From positions 59,067,510 to 59,131,509 of the forward strand of contig CM053276.1 in the NCBI GenBank assembly GCA_028583415.1: 64,000 bases of DNA, read 5' to 3'. Below are positions 44,349-57,261 of the stretch, in pieces. Under the pieces are notes generated by a model. It was not told where the DNA came from. It saw only the letters and a program-made list of their open reading frames with translations, and ran no database searches. How positions within the stretch are numbered: position 1 is the first letter of the stretch; every line of letters begins with the position of its first letter. This DNA is from Protea cynaroides. Taxonomy: Eukaryota > Streptophyta > Magnoliopsida > Proteales > Proteaceae. The translations under genes and the position numbers were made by a program.

Positions 44349-44545
44349 GGGTCGATGGTGGGGGTCGATGGGTGTCCGACCCTCAGTATTCGACCCTGGG
44401 AAATCACCCATTCTTCCCGAGAGCCGGGGGTCGATGGGGGTCAGAGTATGTCTGACCCAGGGTGCGACCCCTGGTTCTCTGTCAGGTTCCCAAGAGCCGA
44501 GGGTCGATGCGGGGGTCGATTGTTTTAATCAAATTTTCCGACCCC
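44349..44545. repeat. GGGTCGA/TCGACCC motif cluster at the antisense-gene 5' end (T1)
   Basis: Repeated GGGTCGATG, CCGACCC and GGGGGTC units in both orientations, equivalent to 38326-38515. Confidence 0.75.
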
Positions 44546-45150
44546 CGGACAAAAAAAATCTGATTTTTAAGTCTGATTCAAAGTTCATTTCTCATTCTTT
44601 CTTCTCCGCTTCGACTCAGCTCGTCCCTCTGAGTTGCTACAGTGCCCATTCCGATCCGTTGGTGGTTTGCACTCCTCGTTTCGTCGTCTACACCTCCGCT
44701 ACAGGTATTTCTTCTACCTTTTCATGTTTTTAGGTTTCTTAGCCTAGGTTTTTGCTCATTTATCTTGTATTTTTCAAATTAAACTTTTTTCAACAGTAAA
44801 AATTTGATTTTTATTAGGGGATTTTGTTATTGGTGATTCGAGGAACGAAAGCCCTCAAAAATATTTGAGTTTCATTGGTTGGTTATCGAGAAACTCAAAA
44901 TTTTCACGTTTTGCCCTAATTTTGTCGAAATTTTGAATTTCTTGAAATTTCTTGCAATTCAATCTAATTAGTTCAAAATTTAGACTGTTTGAGTCCCACA
45001 AGATAGCTTAGGATTTATGTAAGTCCTCCTGCCCACGTGTATGGGTGAAAAGTAAGGTTTTTGACCCATTTACCTTGTTATTACTCGAAATCTCGGGTTT
45101 TTCCTCTCTACTAACCCATTAATTGTTTTTCTTTCTTATTTGCAGATACT

Positions 45151-46413
45151 ATGGCTCGTACCAAGGTACCCAGAGTTTGCAACTGTCTTCACTTCCGTAC
45201 CAACGAAGCTGAGGCACAGTATGCCCACTACGCTCGCAAGAAGGTAGAGGGAGGCCGCAAAGTGGACTTGGCTGACTTAGCCTTGTTCATTGTGAAGAGA
45301 GCCTTTGGTGACATGGGATGGCTCCCTGTCATCACTTATGATGCGTGTACCTGTCCTGACTTGGTACGCCAGTTCTACTGTAATCTCCAGGTGATGGGAG
45401 ATTACAATGATGTGGAGAGGGGTGATGAGCTTCGCATCACGAGCTACGTCAAGGGGGTTGACGTTTCATTTGATTATCGACAGCTGGCTGACTTGTTGGG
45501 CATTTCCTATGCTGGCCCCATGGTGTTTTGTGCTCCTGGAGAGCCCCAGCTCTTTTCTCTACAGATGAGGGCTGAGATCGATAGCCAGCTCATCCGACCT
45601 GATCGCTGGCAGATGAAAGTGAGTTGACTGTGCTCAGATCCATGGGTATACGGCAAGATCATCCAGCACAATCTGATACCACAGAGTGGTCATTACGAGA
45701 GGATCTCCCAGTTGACCTAGTATCTATTAGACTGTATATGCACTAGACAGCCCGTCGCCTTCCATACATCATTATACGTACCATGATCAGTGCCACGTTG
45801 CCCAGTCACACTGGAAACCTTCCTTACGGACGCATGATCACTACCTTGCTTACCCGCCTGGGGGTTGACCTAGTGAATGAGAAGATTCAGGAGAAATCCT
45901 TCTCATCGCCTCTGGATTGGGAGACTATTTGCAAGATGGGCATGCGGGATGCCCAGGCCAGTGATGAGGAGAGGAACACGATGGTGTGCCCTCGCACTCG
46001 AGTGGAAATGGCTGATGTTGAGGCTGCAGCAGCAGCCGTTGGAGCAGGGGTTCATGGGGATGATGACGATCGGTTGTACATGGATGTAGATGCCATACCT
46101 TCTCCATCACCTACTCATGCTACTGGAGCTGGTCCATCTTCTTCAGCTGGTCTCGCATGTGACTGATCCTTCGTATTCTCTATCTGATGACATGATGAGG
46201 ATATTACACGAGATACGAGAGGCTCAGCGTATGTCTTACCGGAGGATGGGAGGGCTTATAGAGGCTCAGCGTATGACTGACCAGCAGGTGGCTGATCTCA
46301 CAGCTAGTCACCAGACGGGCCAGACTCAGATAGCCTAGTTGACCAGGGTCTACGCTGAGGACTATGATAGAGACCGTGAGGCACCACCTCCCCCAGCACC
46401 TCCAGCTTCTTGA
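45151..46413 (+). pseudogene. T1 antisense accessory gene, broken
   Basis: Starts MARTKVPR after TTATTTGCAG|ATACT (acceptor at 45144-45145). The first 158 codons are open and close to the T2 copy, then a frame change and stop near 45625, and a TAG in the QLAQYL region (about 45718). The frame is open again 45783-46166 (SATLPSHTGNLPYGRM..), with another frameshift near 46160 before the coiled-coil tail. It ends with the shared TAG (46336-46338) and in-frame extension to TGA 46411-46413. Confidence 0.8.
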
Positions 46414-46491
46414 TGTACTTCTTTTATTTATTATTTTTTTCTTTTTGTACTTCAAAGTAACTGTCTTGACTGTGGACTGTACTCTGCTTTG

Positions 46492-46494
<3 letters not shown>

Positions 46495-46552
<58 letters not shown>
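46495..46552. repeat. AT dinucleotide microsatellite
   Basis: About 28 AT units in the 3' part of the T1 antisense gene; T2 has only a few units here. Confidence 0.95.
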
Positions 46553-46554
<2 letters not shown>

Positions 46555-46742
46555 GTTTGTTCTTCCTTTTGGGTTGTATATATCTTTGTTTTTCATTTAA
46601 TAGATGCATTATTCTCTTTCAGTTTAGTCTCAAACAACACAGGTGGTTATAATGTGTTATTATTATGTCTTTTATATTTTTATCCTATCTCAGTTCACAC
46701 CATTTTGTGGAAGTATATGGTTTCATAGATAAAGCCTGAGAT

Positions 46743-46754
46743 GCTCTGATACCA
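46743..46754 (-). promoter_or_regulatory. T1 primer-binding site (initiator tRNA-Met)
   Basis: TGGTATCAGAGC on the minus strand, three bases inside the LTR at 46758. Confidence 0.9.
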
Positions 46755-46757
46755 AGT

Positions 46758-49031
46758 TGTCACACCCCAATTCGGTACCATTCAGAACGGTGTGATGAAT
46801 CGCTATAAACCAATGGTTCAACCAGGATCTCTAATAGGCGGTATCCATTAAAAATAAAATCAGGTACATCCACAACCATAATCAGAATAAATATACAATA
46901 GCGGAAGTCATATAGTAAATGAACTGAGCATTATAAATGTAATAATCAAAATTAAAATAACAAATTATTGTTGTATCAACTGAGACATAACTAATTAAAA
47001 TATCAATTACATCTTTTTATAAATCCAAATAAAATCCTAATAGAATACGCATGAGGGGTCATGCGTATCCTCTAAGTCTTCAGCCTCCATTGCATCAACA
47101 CGCGCGTACACCGGATCATTCATATAATCTGCAACTGTGGTACCTGCATCATCAACTAAAAATATTCGAGGTCGAGAGGGTGAGCACACATCATGGTTCA
47201 GTGAGCAAACAAAACAATGCAACAAACATATGCATGCATTCAATTCATATCTTTGGTCTGGTAAATAAGTTAATAAGTTTGCAATGTGCTATAGAAAGGA
47301 TAGGTGGCCAAAGATCACGTTTATTGACGCCGCACCTCTATACACGAGTGTGTAAAGCCGCCCAAAGGTAACGTTTATTGCCGACTAACAAGCACCTAAT
47401 TCATGGACAATGTACACACAAAGGTCACGTTTATTGTTGTACCCGTAGCCCATACCAACACGTAAGCCCCTACTAGCTAGGCTCCCAAACTGGGCTTGCA
47501 ACTAACCAATCCTAATGCCAATCAGTGTATCCAAGGCCTCACCACAGCATCCCTCAATACGTCCATAGAGATAGAGCTAGGGTCTGGTGACCAGGATGAA
47601 CCACAGTGTCACGTCCCCCCCTGATGTCCTACGACGTATTAGTTTCGCTAAGATAATGGCGATACGACGATGTTAGTGGACAAGACTTGAGTTAGAGATA
47701 GAGCTAGAGTGCTGAGGCCCCACCTATGACACCTCCCCCTGATACTCGCTCGCATCAAGCACACCAACCACACACATACATCCACATGCCTATTCCTATC
47801 ATCATCATCATCATCATTATCATAAACAATAAATAAATATGCATGAACAGTAATAATAGAAATATTGGATCACATGTTGAATGCACATAACAATCATACA
47901 CGCATAAAATCATTCATGGCATTGGACTCAAGAATAAAAATAGTTTATTATTAACCAGTTAGTTTAGGTCTTGTTCCCTCACCTTTACTTGATCGTAGGT
48001 CCTCTTTCAAGCTTTAAGAATCAACTATATATCGATATTATATCACTAAAAGACCTAACCAAGTCGATAGAATTTAATTAGAATTAATACGGACTTTAAA
48101 AGCATGCTGTTAACTGGGGGTTGATGCTAGGGTCGGAGGTTTGATCGACCCTGGGTGCGACCACCCCCATTCTGGACTTCCCGAATACTAGGGGTCGATG
48201 ATCAGGGTCTGGTAGGGTCGATTGGCCATCGACCCCCCGTGCGACCCCCTGTGGGTTTTATCAATTTTTCATCCTATAGTTCATTCTTTGTGTTCGGGGT
48301 CCTATGGCCTGCTTCTACAATCCATTTCACACATGTTCTATGGCCTAGAACCGTAGTTCATTCACCTATATGGCTTTCATGGTCTCCCCCCATAGTTTTC
48401 CATGAAAACCTAACCATGGATGGATGATTTGGGTTTCTCCTAGATCATTCCCTCTTCTCTATCTATTCTAAGGTCTGTAGAATTTCATGGAGATAATATC
48501 CATACCTGAGAATTAGGCTTGTTCCTCTGAAGCATTCTATTTGATCTTCTTCTCCACTTTTCTTCTCTTTTCTTTCTCTTCTCCTTCTCTTCTCTTTCTC
48601 TCAATCCAATTAGGTTTCTAAAAGGAGTGAAAGAGGCTTAGGGACGTCCTATTTATAGAGTAGAAACTCCCAAAATAAGTCCCATTCAGTTTAGGAAGGA
48701 ATCCCATTGAAATTAAGAAAGTATCCTAATTTTCGATTCGTGCTGTTTTTACCGATTACCGGGGGTCGACGGGGGGGTCGGAGATCCCATCGACCCCTGG
48801 TTCTTAAAATGTTTGACCCCCGGTATAAAACTGGGAGTCTGACTTTTATACTGGGGGGGTCCGACCCTCCCTTGCTGGGTATGCGACCCTCCCCCTATTT
48901 TTAGTGTTTTTGGGTCAGTTTAATACCTGGGATCGTGATCTCCTTCATGCACTTGATCCGTTTGGTTCGACCATGATGGGTAGCCCTGGTTCAAGGTGGT
49001 AAGACCGGGTTAGTTTGATACGGGTCTTACA
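46758..49031 (-). repeat. middle LTR shared by T1 (5' LTR) and T3 (3' LTR)
   Basis: 2274 bases. On its left is a primer-binding site, on its right a polypurine tract and a pol end, so it serves as 5' LTR of T1 and 3' LTR of T3. No target duplication flanks it. TATA box CTATAAATAG at 48649-48658. GGGTCGA clusters at about 48115-48250 and 48760-48890. Confidence 0.9.
47037..47150 (-). pseudogene. LTR micro-ORF with 5-codon loss
   Basis: Same frame (DAGTTVADYM .. HDPSCVFY), but 15 bases between direct repeats CGCATGAG are deleted, removing the first two cysteines of CxCxxC while keeping frame and stop. Confidence 0.4.
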
Positions 49032-52000
49032 ACTCCCCCCTACATATAAAAATTTTGTCTCCAAAATTGTTCATACCTTTTGAGTCGAATAAATGAGGGT
49101 ATTGCTTTCGCATAGCATTCTCTTCTTCCCATGTGATTTCTTCCATGTCTCTACTTCTCCAAGTGACCTTAACATAATAGATATCTCGGTTGCGTAGTTG
49201 TTGAACCTTTCGGTTGGTGATTTCAGTTGGTGTTACTTCAAATGTCAAATCATCAATCAAAATAGGCAGATCTACTGTCAGAACATGCTTCGGATCTTTG
49301 ACATACTTCTTCAATAAGGAAATATGAAATACGTCATGCACATTTGACATAGATGGTGGTAGTGCTAACTAGTAAGCCACTTTCCCACGCTTAGCTAGAA
49401 TCTCATATGGCCCGACATATCTTGGACTTAGTTTCTCTTTCTGTCCGAACCGTTTCAATCCTCGCATAGGCGATACTTTTAAGAATACTTTTTCACCCAC
49501 GACGAACTCAAGGTCTCGACGTCGGGTATCGGCATATTGCTTCTGACGATTCTGAGCTGTTCTCACTCTTTCTTTGATAATATCGACCATCGACAAGTCT
49601 CTTCAATAAATTCCGGTCCAACAATACTACGTTCCCCAACTTCATTCCAAAACAACAGAGTTCGACACTTTCTGCCATACAGTGCTTCATAGGGTGACAT
49701 CTGTATAGTAGCCTGATAGCTATTATTATAAGCGAACTCAATCAGTGATAACTTTTCATCCCATGATCCTTTGAAGTCAATTACACATGCTCGAAGCATA
49801 TCTTCTAGAATCTGAATTGTACGCTCCGACTGTCCATCTGTCTGTGGATGGAATGCAGTACTAAACTTCAATGTTGTACCCATAGCTTTTTGCAATCCTT
49901 CCCAAAACATTGAAGTAAATCGTGGATCTCTATCGGACACAATACTTTCAGGTACACCTTGTAATTGCACAATGTTATCCACATACAGCTTAGCTAACCT
50001 CTCTAGTGTATACTGGGGTCGTATAGGTATAAAGCGATCTGTTTTAGTCAGGCGGTCTACAATCACCCAAACTGCGTCAACTACTCGAAGAGTCAATGGT
50101 AATCCTGTGACGAAGTCCATAGTGATGCAGTCCCATTTCCATGCTGGTATCGATAACGGCTGTAACAGCCCGGCCAGTCTTTGTCGTTCAGCCTTTACTT
50201 TCTGACAATTTAGGCATTGAGACAGGAACTTAGCTACATCTTCTTTCATTCCTCTCCACCAATATATTTTCTTTAGATCATGATACATTTTAGTGCTTCC
50301 AGGATGTATCGAATAGATGCTGGTATGGGCTTCTTTCATCAATCGATGTCCAATGTCCAAGCTTTCTGTTTCGGGTACACATATTCTTCCTTTGTACTTC
50401 AGTACCTTTTCTTCGTCCAAGGTGAACTCAGGGTTAGTTCTACCTTTTTCGATGTCTTCTTGTACCGTTCTTAGGTAAGAGTCTGATTTGATAGTTGTCT
50501 TCACTTCATCAACTATATCTGGTATAATTTCCAATGCGGCGAACATTTTGGAAAATCGATGAATAAACCCTTGGTTGGCTGATCCATCTGGTGCATCTAT
50601 CACAAACTGCTCGTTACCGTGCTTGAATACCTTTCTGGTCATACACATTGCGACAGTTGTGCTAACCTCTCCATGAGAATTTATCATTGCCTTTCTGCCC
50701 AACGCATCGGCTACTACATTAGCTTTCCCTGGATGATACTGGATATCACAATCATAGTCTTTCAATAGTTCTAGCCATCTTCTTTGTCTCATATTCAACT
50801 CCTTCTGATTAAATAGGTAAGTAAGATTTTTATGGTCTGATTTAATCTGAAACTTCTCCCCATACAGATAATGTCTCCATATTTTGACAGCATGTACTAC
50901 TGCCGCTAGTTCCAAATCATGAGTGGGGTAGTTTTTTTCATGTGTTTTCAGTTGTCTTGAGGCATAAGGAATTACTTGCTCTCCTTGCATGAGTACGCAT
51001 CCTAATCCCAGTCCTGACGCATCGGTGTACAAGATAAATGGTTGTCCTGGAATTTGGATGGTCGGGATTGGAGCTGATATCAATCTAGCTTTCAAGTTTT
51101 GGAAACTCTTCTCACATTTATCGGTCCAGACAAACTTCTCGCCCTTCTTAGTCAAACTGATAAGAGGTACGGCAATTCGGGAATAGTCTTCCACAAATCG
51201 TCGATAATACCCTGCTAGACCCAGAAAACTTCTAATTTTTGTAACGCTCTTCAGTGCTTCCCACTTACAATAGCCTCAATCTTGCTGGGATCCACTTTAA
51301 TTCCTTCAGTAGATACTACATGGCCTAGAAATGCGACTTCCTTTAACCAAAACTTACACTTTGTAAATTTGGCATAGAGCTTTTCCCTTCGTAGTCGCTG
51401 CAGAGCGGCGTTTAGATTCTTGACATGAGTTTCCTCGTCTTTGGAGTACACTAATATATCATCAATGAATACAATAACCGACGTATCCAATATGTCATGG
51501 AAAACCCGGTTCATAAGTTCCATAAAGGTTGCTGGTGAGTTTGTCAATCCAAAAGACATGACCAAAAATTCATAATGTCCATATCTGGTCCTGAATGCTG
51601 CCTTGGGGATATCACCATCCTTAATCTTCAGCTGATGGTAACCTGACTGAAGATCAATCTTTGAGAACACTTTGGCACCTTGCAGCTGATCGAACAGGTC
51701 TTCGATCCGAGGCAATGGATACCGATTCTTGATTGTTAGTTTATTCAGTTCTCGATAGTCTATACACAAGCGAACGCTACCGTCCTTTTTCTTCACGAAT
51801 AAAACTGGCACTCCCCATGGTGATTTGCTAGGGCGAGTGTAACCCTTGTCCAGCAGTTCCTGTAGTTGTACTTTCAATTCCTTTAATTCAGTAGGAGTCA
51901 TTCGATAAGGTGCTTTTGATACTGGTGCAGCTCCAGGTATAAGATCTATAACGAACTCTATAGCTCTGTCTGGTGGTAATCTTGGTAATTCTTCAAGAAA

Positions 52001-52515
52001 TACGTCTGGATAGTCACGCACGACATCGATATCTTCCATTCATGGTGCTTCCTTGGTAATGTCAACCACAGATACTAAATAACCGACTGATCCTTTCTCA
52101 AGGCACTTCTTAGCCTTTAGCGCCGAGAGTATGAGCTTTCGTTTTCGGGGAAGTTTCGTTCCTATAAAACTGAACTCTGCTCCTTCCTTGTCTTTAAATG
52201 TCAGCTTCTTTTTGGCACACAATAGGTTTGCAGAATGCCGAACTAACCCGTCCATTCCCAAGATGACATCAAAGTCTGCCATCTCAAGTTGGATCAAGGT
52301 CGCATCCAAGGTCTTTTCATCAATAAGAACTGGACATGGTCCATAACCTTTTTCTAACTCCACTTCTAATCCCATAAGTGATCGTACAAGCAGTTTGTAG
52401 TCTAAGGATTTAATGGGTAAATTCAACTTCTTTCCAAATGACACAGATATAAAGGAATGAGTAGCTCCTAAATCAAAGAGTACTCTGGTGGGGATGCCAT
52501 TAATAGGTACGATAC
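49027..52515 (-). pseudogene. T3 pol, broken
   Basis: Same architecture as T1. Protease active site reads DLGA (52463-52474) in place of DSGA. Flap and body of the protease 52040-52444; RT N-terminus to FIDDILVYS 51251-52039; one-base loss near 51262; RT thumb, RNase H, HHCC and integrase core 49563-51194; frame change near 49590; integrase C-terminus 49369-49596; chromodomain-like end 49027-49350. The stops at 49369-49371 and 52039-52041 are identical in position and context to those of T1 (27865-27867, 30534-30536). Confidence 0.9.
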
Positions 52516-52584
52516 CTGTGATTTGTTTTGGTTTAGTCTACATGCTCATACAATGTAATACAACTAACAAAATGTAAGTCATAC
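52516..52584 (-). other. putative 69-nt intron between T3 gag and pol
   Basis: GTATGACTT..AAATCACAG on the minus strand. It contains an in-frame TAG; removal gives VVTG followed by IVPINGIPTRVLFD, the usual passage into protease. T1's copy of this intron holds the T2 insertion. Confidence 0.6.
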
Positions 52585-53849
52585 CTGTAACCACATCAGG
52601 CGATGCGGCAGCATCCTCGGATGTAACCGCGTAAACTCGTCCTTGATGTAGCTGCTTCTTGGGCTTAGGACATTCCCTTACTATATGTCCCACTTGGTTG
52701 CAGTTAAAACATTTTATCCCTTCAGTAATTGGCTTCTGTTGCTGTTGAACTACGGGAATAGTCTTGGTCGCAACGGTCAAGCCTTGAGCACGGAAGGGTT
52801 TGAATGTCTTGTTATTCCCACCGTTATGAGAATTTCTAGCTGGTCTTTTGATACCTCTGTTTTGCATGAAATAACTCTCCTTCTGGCTCGATTCTATAAC
52901 TCGAGCAATTTGTGTTGCTTCATTATAGATTTTCTTTTCATGTCCCAGAACGTGCTCACGGATGCTTCCCCTAAGTCCCATGATGAACCTTCGGGTCTTT
53001 GTGTTTTCCTCTTGCATACTAGTGGGTGTAAAGAAGAACAGCTCTTCATAATGCTGTTGATACACATCCACGGTCATCTGTCCCTGATATAAACTCAGGA
53101 ACTCTCTTTCCATAGAATCTCTGAAACTTCTTGGAAAGTACTTCTCAAATAATGTCTCCTTATAAATATCCCAAGTCAATTGGGCGTGCTTTGTAAGTAA
53201 ATACGCTCTGGTGGACCTCCACCAATGGTGTGCATCTCCTTTCAACATAAAGGTGGCACACAATACTTTCTCTTCTTCATTTAATGTCATCATCATAAAA
53301 TTTCTTTCCATTTCATCAACCCAGTGTGCCGGCCATAAAGGATCTGCTGGCTTGCCATTAAATTCCCTGGGCTTTAATTTCAGAAAACTCTCCACTAGTC
53401 TGGAGTGGTCTAGTGGCTGCGGGATATACGCCCCATACATAGGTGGTTGGTATTGATATCCACCTTGAACTATTCCAGGATTCGGTACTTGAGCCTGCAT
53501 GATAGGAGTCTGAGGTGCGTGGGGTACTGTGTTACCTCCTCCGGGTGTTGCGCTTGCCTGTCCAGCTGGCATTGGAGGTGTTTGTGCAGCTGGAAGAGTT
53601 ATGCCTATGGCCGCTTGGATAGTAGCTTATGCCTGTTGCATCTGTTGCAGCGGTTGGGCCAAGTTCATTGACTGTGGCCAAGTTTATAGGTGGAGCTAGC
53701 AGATTGGTTGGATTTGTCTGCCCATTTATGACGGATGGTGCCGTGTTCGTGTTCCCCTGTGTTTTCGGGTGTGTCTGGTTGTCTCCCCCCACAGGTGGTG
53801 GTGGTGGGATAGAGTTACGACTCTGTCTGGTTGCTCTGCGTCCCGCCAT
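52585..53849 (-). pseudogene. T3 gag, nearly complete
   Basis: Start MAGRRATRQSRN at 53847-53849; a 2-base loss near 53668 breaks the N-terminal Gln-rich part. From 53572 down the frame is open through LVESFLKLKPREFNG, WVDEMERNFMMM, LKGDAHHWWRS, EFLSLYQGQMTVD and an intact zinc knuckle CFNCNQVGHIVREC (about 52660-52710). It is the best-preserved Gag of the three copies. Confidence 0.88.
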
Positions 53850-53995
53850 TAATTAATCTGCTAGTAGGATTACCTGAAATCATTGAACACGAGAGACAAT
53901 CATTAAATACTTCATTCTCATATTTTAGATCCTCTAACAAATGCAAATTTCAAATTTTTCAGATCATTCTGTCGAAAATACTATGTTTCACTGCA

Positions 53996-54195
53996 GGGTC
54001 GATGGTGGGGGTCGATGGGTGTCCGACCCTCAGTATTCGACCCTGGGAAATCACCCATTCTTTCCGAGAGCCGGGGGTCGATGGGGGGGTCGGAGTATGT
54101 CCGACCCAGGGTGCGACCCCTGGTTCTCCGTCAGGTTCCCGAGAGCTGAGGGTCGATGCGGGCATCGATTGTTTTAATCAAATTTTCTGACCCCC
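53996..54195. repeat. GGGTCGA/TCGACCC motif cluster at the antisense-gene 5' end (T3)
   Basis: Equivalent in place and composition to 38326-38515 and 44349-44545. Confidence 0.75.
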
Positions 54196-54800
54196 GGACA
54201 AAAAAAATCTGATTTTTAAGTCCGATTCAAAGTCCATTTTTCATTCTTTCTTCTCCGCTTCGACTCAGCTCGTCCCTCTGAGTTGCTATAGTGCCCATTC
54301 CGATCCGTTGGTGGTTTTCACTCCTCGTTTCATCGTCTACACCTCTGCTACAGGTATTTCTTCTACCTTTTTATGTTTTTAGGTTTCTTAACCTAGGTTT
54401 TTGCTTGTTTATCTTGTATTTTTCAAATTAAACTTTTTCCAACAGTAAAAATTTAATTTTTATTGGGGGATTTTGTTGTTGGTGACTCGAGGAATGAAAT
54501 CCCTCAAAAATATTTGAGTTTCATCGGTTGGTTATCGAGAAACTCGAAATTTTCACTTTTTGCCCTAATTTTGTCGAAATTTTGAATTTCTTAAAATTTC
54601 TTGCAATTCAATCTAATTAGTTCAAATTTCCGACTGTTTGAGTCCCACAAGATAGTTTAGGATCTTTGTAAGTCCTCCTGCCCACGTGTATGTGTGAAAA
54701 GTGAGGTTTTTGACCCATTTACCTCGTTATTACATCGAAATCTCTGGTTTTTCCTCTCTACAAACCCATTAATTGTTTTTCTTTCTTATTTGCATATACT

Positions 54801-55222
54801 ATGGCTTGTACCAAGGTACCCAGAGTTCGCGACCGTCTTCGCTTCCGTTCCAACAAAGCCGAGGCACAGTATGCCCACTACGCTCGCAAGAAGGTAGAGG
54901 GAGGCCACAAAGTGGACTTGGCTGACTTAGCCTTGTTCAATGTGGAGAGAGCCTTTGGTGATATGGGATGGCTCCCTGTCATCACTTATGACGCGTGTAC
55001 CTGTCCTGACTTGGTACGCCAGTTCTACTGTAATCTCCAAGTGGTGGGATATTACAATGACGTTGAAAGGGGTGATGAGCTTCGCATCACGAGCTACGTC
55101 AAGGGGGCTGACGTTTCATTTGATTATCGGCAGCTGGCCGACTTGTTGGGCATTTCCTATGCTGACCCCATGTTGTTTTGTGCTCCTGGAGAGCCCCAGC
55201 TCTTTTCTCTACAGATGAGGGC
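54801..55222 (+). pseudogene. T3 antisense accessory gene, truncated
   Basis: Begins MACTKVPR; the preceding splice acceptor is mutated (TGCAT). The frame follows the other copies through DLLGISYADPM and the CAPGEPQLFSLQM segment, then ends at a deletion junction (about 55223) that removes the rest of the gene, the primer-binding site and the first 253 bases of the LTR. Confidence 0.85.
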
Positions 55223-55233
55223 TGACCCCATGG

Positions 55234-57261
55234 TCTTTTTATAAATTCAAATAAAATCCTAATAGAATACGCATGAGTTGCACTCGCATGAGGGGTCATG
55301 CGTATCCTCTAAGTCTTCAGCCTCCATTGCAGCAACACGCGCGTACTTCGGATCATTCATATAATCTGCAACTGTGGTACCTGCATCATCAACTAAAAAT
55401 ATTCGACGTCGAGAGGGTGAGCACACATCATGGCTCAGTGAGCAAACAAAACAATGCAACAAACATATGCATGCATTCAATTCATATCTTTGGTCTGGTA
55501 AATAAGTTTGCAATGTGCTATAGAAAGGATAGGTGATCAAAGATCACATTTAATGACGCCGCATCTCTATACACAAGTGTGTGAAGCCGCCCAAAGGTAA
55601 CGTTTATTGCCGACTCACATGCACCCAATTCATGGACAATGTACACACAAAGGTCACGTTTATTGCTGTACCCGTTGCCCATACCAACACGTAAGCCCCT
55701 GCTGGCGAGGGCTCACAAACTGGGCTCGCAACTAACCAATCCTAATGCCAATCAGTGTATCCAAGGCCTCACCCCAGCATCCCTCAATACGTCCATAGAG
55801 ATAGAGCTAGGGTCTGGTGACCAGGATGAACCATAGTGTCACGTCCCCCCTGATGCCCTACGACGTATTAGTTCCGCTAAGGTAATGGCGATACAACGAT
55901 GTTAGTGGACAAGACTTGAGTTGGAGATAAAGCTAGAGTACTGAGGCCCCACCTATGACACCTCTCCCTGATACTCGCTCGCATCAAGCACACCAACCAC
56001 ACACATACATCCACATGCCTATTCTTATCATCATCATCATCATCATTATCATAAACAATAAATAAATATGCATGAACAGTAATAATAGAAATATTGGATG
56101 ACATGTTGAATGCACATAACAATTATACACGCATAAAATCATTCATGGCATTGGACTCAAGAATAAAAACAGTTTATTATTAACCAGTTAGTTTAGGTCA
56201 TGTTCCCTCACCTTTACTTGATCGTAGGTCCTCTTTCAAGCTTTAAAAATCAACTATATATCGATATTATATCACTAGAAGACCTAACCAAGTCGATAGA
56301 ATTTAATTAGAATTAATTCGGACTTTAAAAGCATGTTGTTAACTGGGGGTCGATGCTAGGGTCAGAGGTTTGATCGACCCTGGGTGCGACCACCCCTATT
56401 CTGGACTTTTCGAATACTGGGGGTCGATGATCAGGGTCTGGTAGGGTCGATTGGCCATCGACCCCCCGTGCGACCCCTTGTTGGTTTTATCAATTTTTCA
56501 TCCTACAGTTCATTCTTCGTATTTGGGGTCCTATGGCTTGCTTCTACAATGCATTCCACACATGTTCTATGGCCTAGAATCGTAGTTCATTCACCTATAT
56601 GGCTTTCATGATCTCCCCCCATAGTTTTCCATGAAAACCTAACCATGGATGGATGATTTGGGTTTCTCCTAGATCATTCCCTCTTCTATATCTATTCTAA
56701 GGTCTGTAGAATTTCATGGAGATAGTATCCATACCTGAGAATTAGGCTTGTTCCTCTGAAGCCTTCTATTGGATCTTCTTCTCCACTTTCCTTCTCTTCT
56801 CTTTCTCTTCTCCTTCTCTTCTCTTTCTCTTAATCCAATTAGGATTCTAATAGGAGTGAAAGAGGCTTAGGGACGTCGTATTTATAGTGTAGAAACTCCC
56901 AAAATAAGTCCCATTGAGATTAGGAAGGAATCCCATTGAAATTAGGAAAATTTCCTAATTTTTGGTTCGTGCTGTTTTTACCGATTATCGGGGGTCGATT
57001 GGGGGGGTCGGAGATCCCATCGACCCCTAGTTCTTAAAATGTCTGGCCCCCGGTATAAAACTGGGGGTCTGACTTTTATACTGGGGGGGTCCGACCCTCC
57101 CTTGCTGGGTATGCGACCCTCCCCCTATTTTTAGTGTTTTTGGGTCAGTTTAATACCTGGGATCGTGATCTCCTTCACGCACTTGATCCGTTTGGTTCTA
57201 CCATGATGGGTAGACTTGGTTCAAGGTGGTAAGACCGGGTTAGTTTGATACGGGTCTTACA
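55234..57261 (-). repeat. T3 5' LTR, 253 bases missing at its left side
   Basis: Joins the family LTR at the TCTTTTTATAAATTC block and runs to ..CGGGTCTTACA at 57261. TATA-like box at 56878-56887. GGGTCGA clusters at about 56345-56480 and 56990-57120. Micro-ORF at 55259-55387. Confidence 0.9.
55259..55387 (-). CDS. 43-codon LTR micro-ORF exon, CxCxxC (T3)
   Basis: Reads DAGTTVADYM near the start and HDPSCECNSCVFY at the end; stop 55259-55261. Confidence 0.35.
   Translation of the reverse strand, partial: DAGTTVADYMNDPKYARVAAMEAEDLEDTHDPSCECNSCVFY

Larger units (their letters stand above)
25252..57261 (-). mobile_element. Tekay/Del-type chromovirus tandem array (LTR-int-LTR-int-LTR)
   Basis: Order on the plus strand: LTR 25252-27527, unit T1 internal 27528-46757 (holding nested element T2), LTR 46758-49031, unit T3 internal 49032-55233, truncated LTR 55234-57261. 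A single GAAGA duplication flanks the whole. Pol order PR-RT-RNaseH-IN-chromodomain, with a chromodomain-like C-terminus (VKVTWRSRDMEEITWEEENAM), and LTRs above 2 kb place it with chromoviruses of the Tekay/Del type. T1 and T3 share two nonsense mutations, supporting duplication after insertion. Confidence 0.85.

Noticed and set aside
46364..46728. Tyr/Ile repeat frames
   Set aside because: Product of the AT microsatellite at 46495-46552.
25252..57261. Two independent adjacent insertions instead of a tandem array
   Set aside because: No target duplication flanks the middle LTR, the outer GAAGA pair matches, and T1 and T3 share nonsense mutations.
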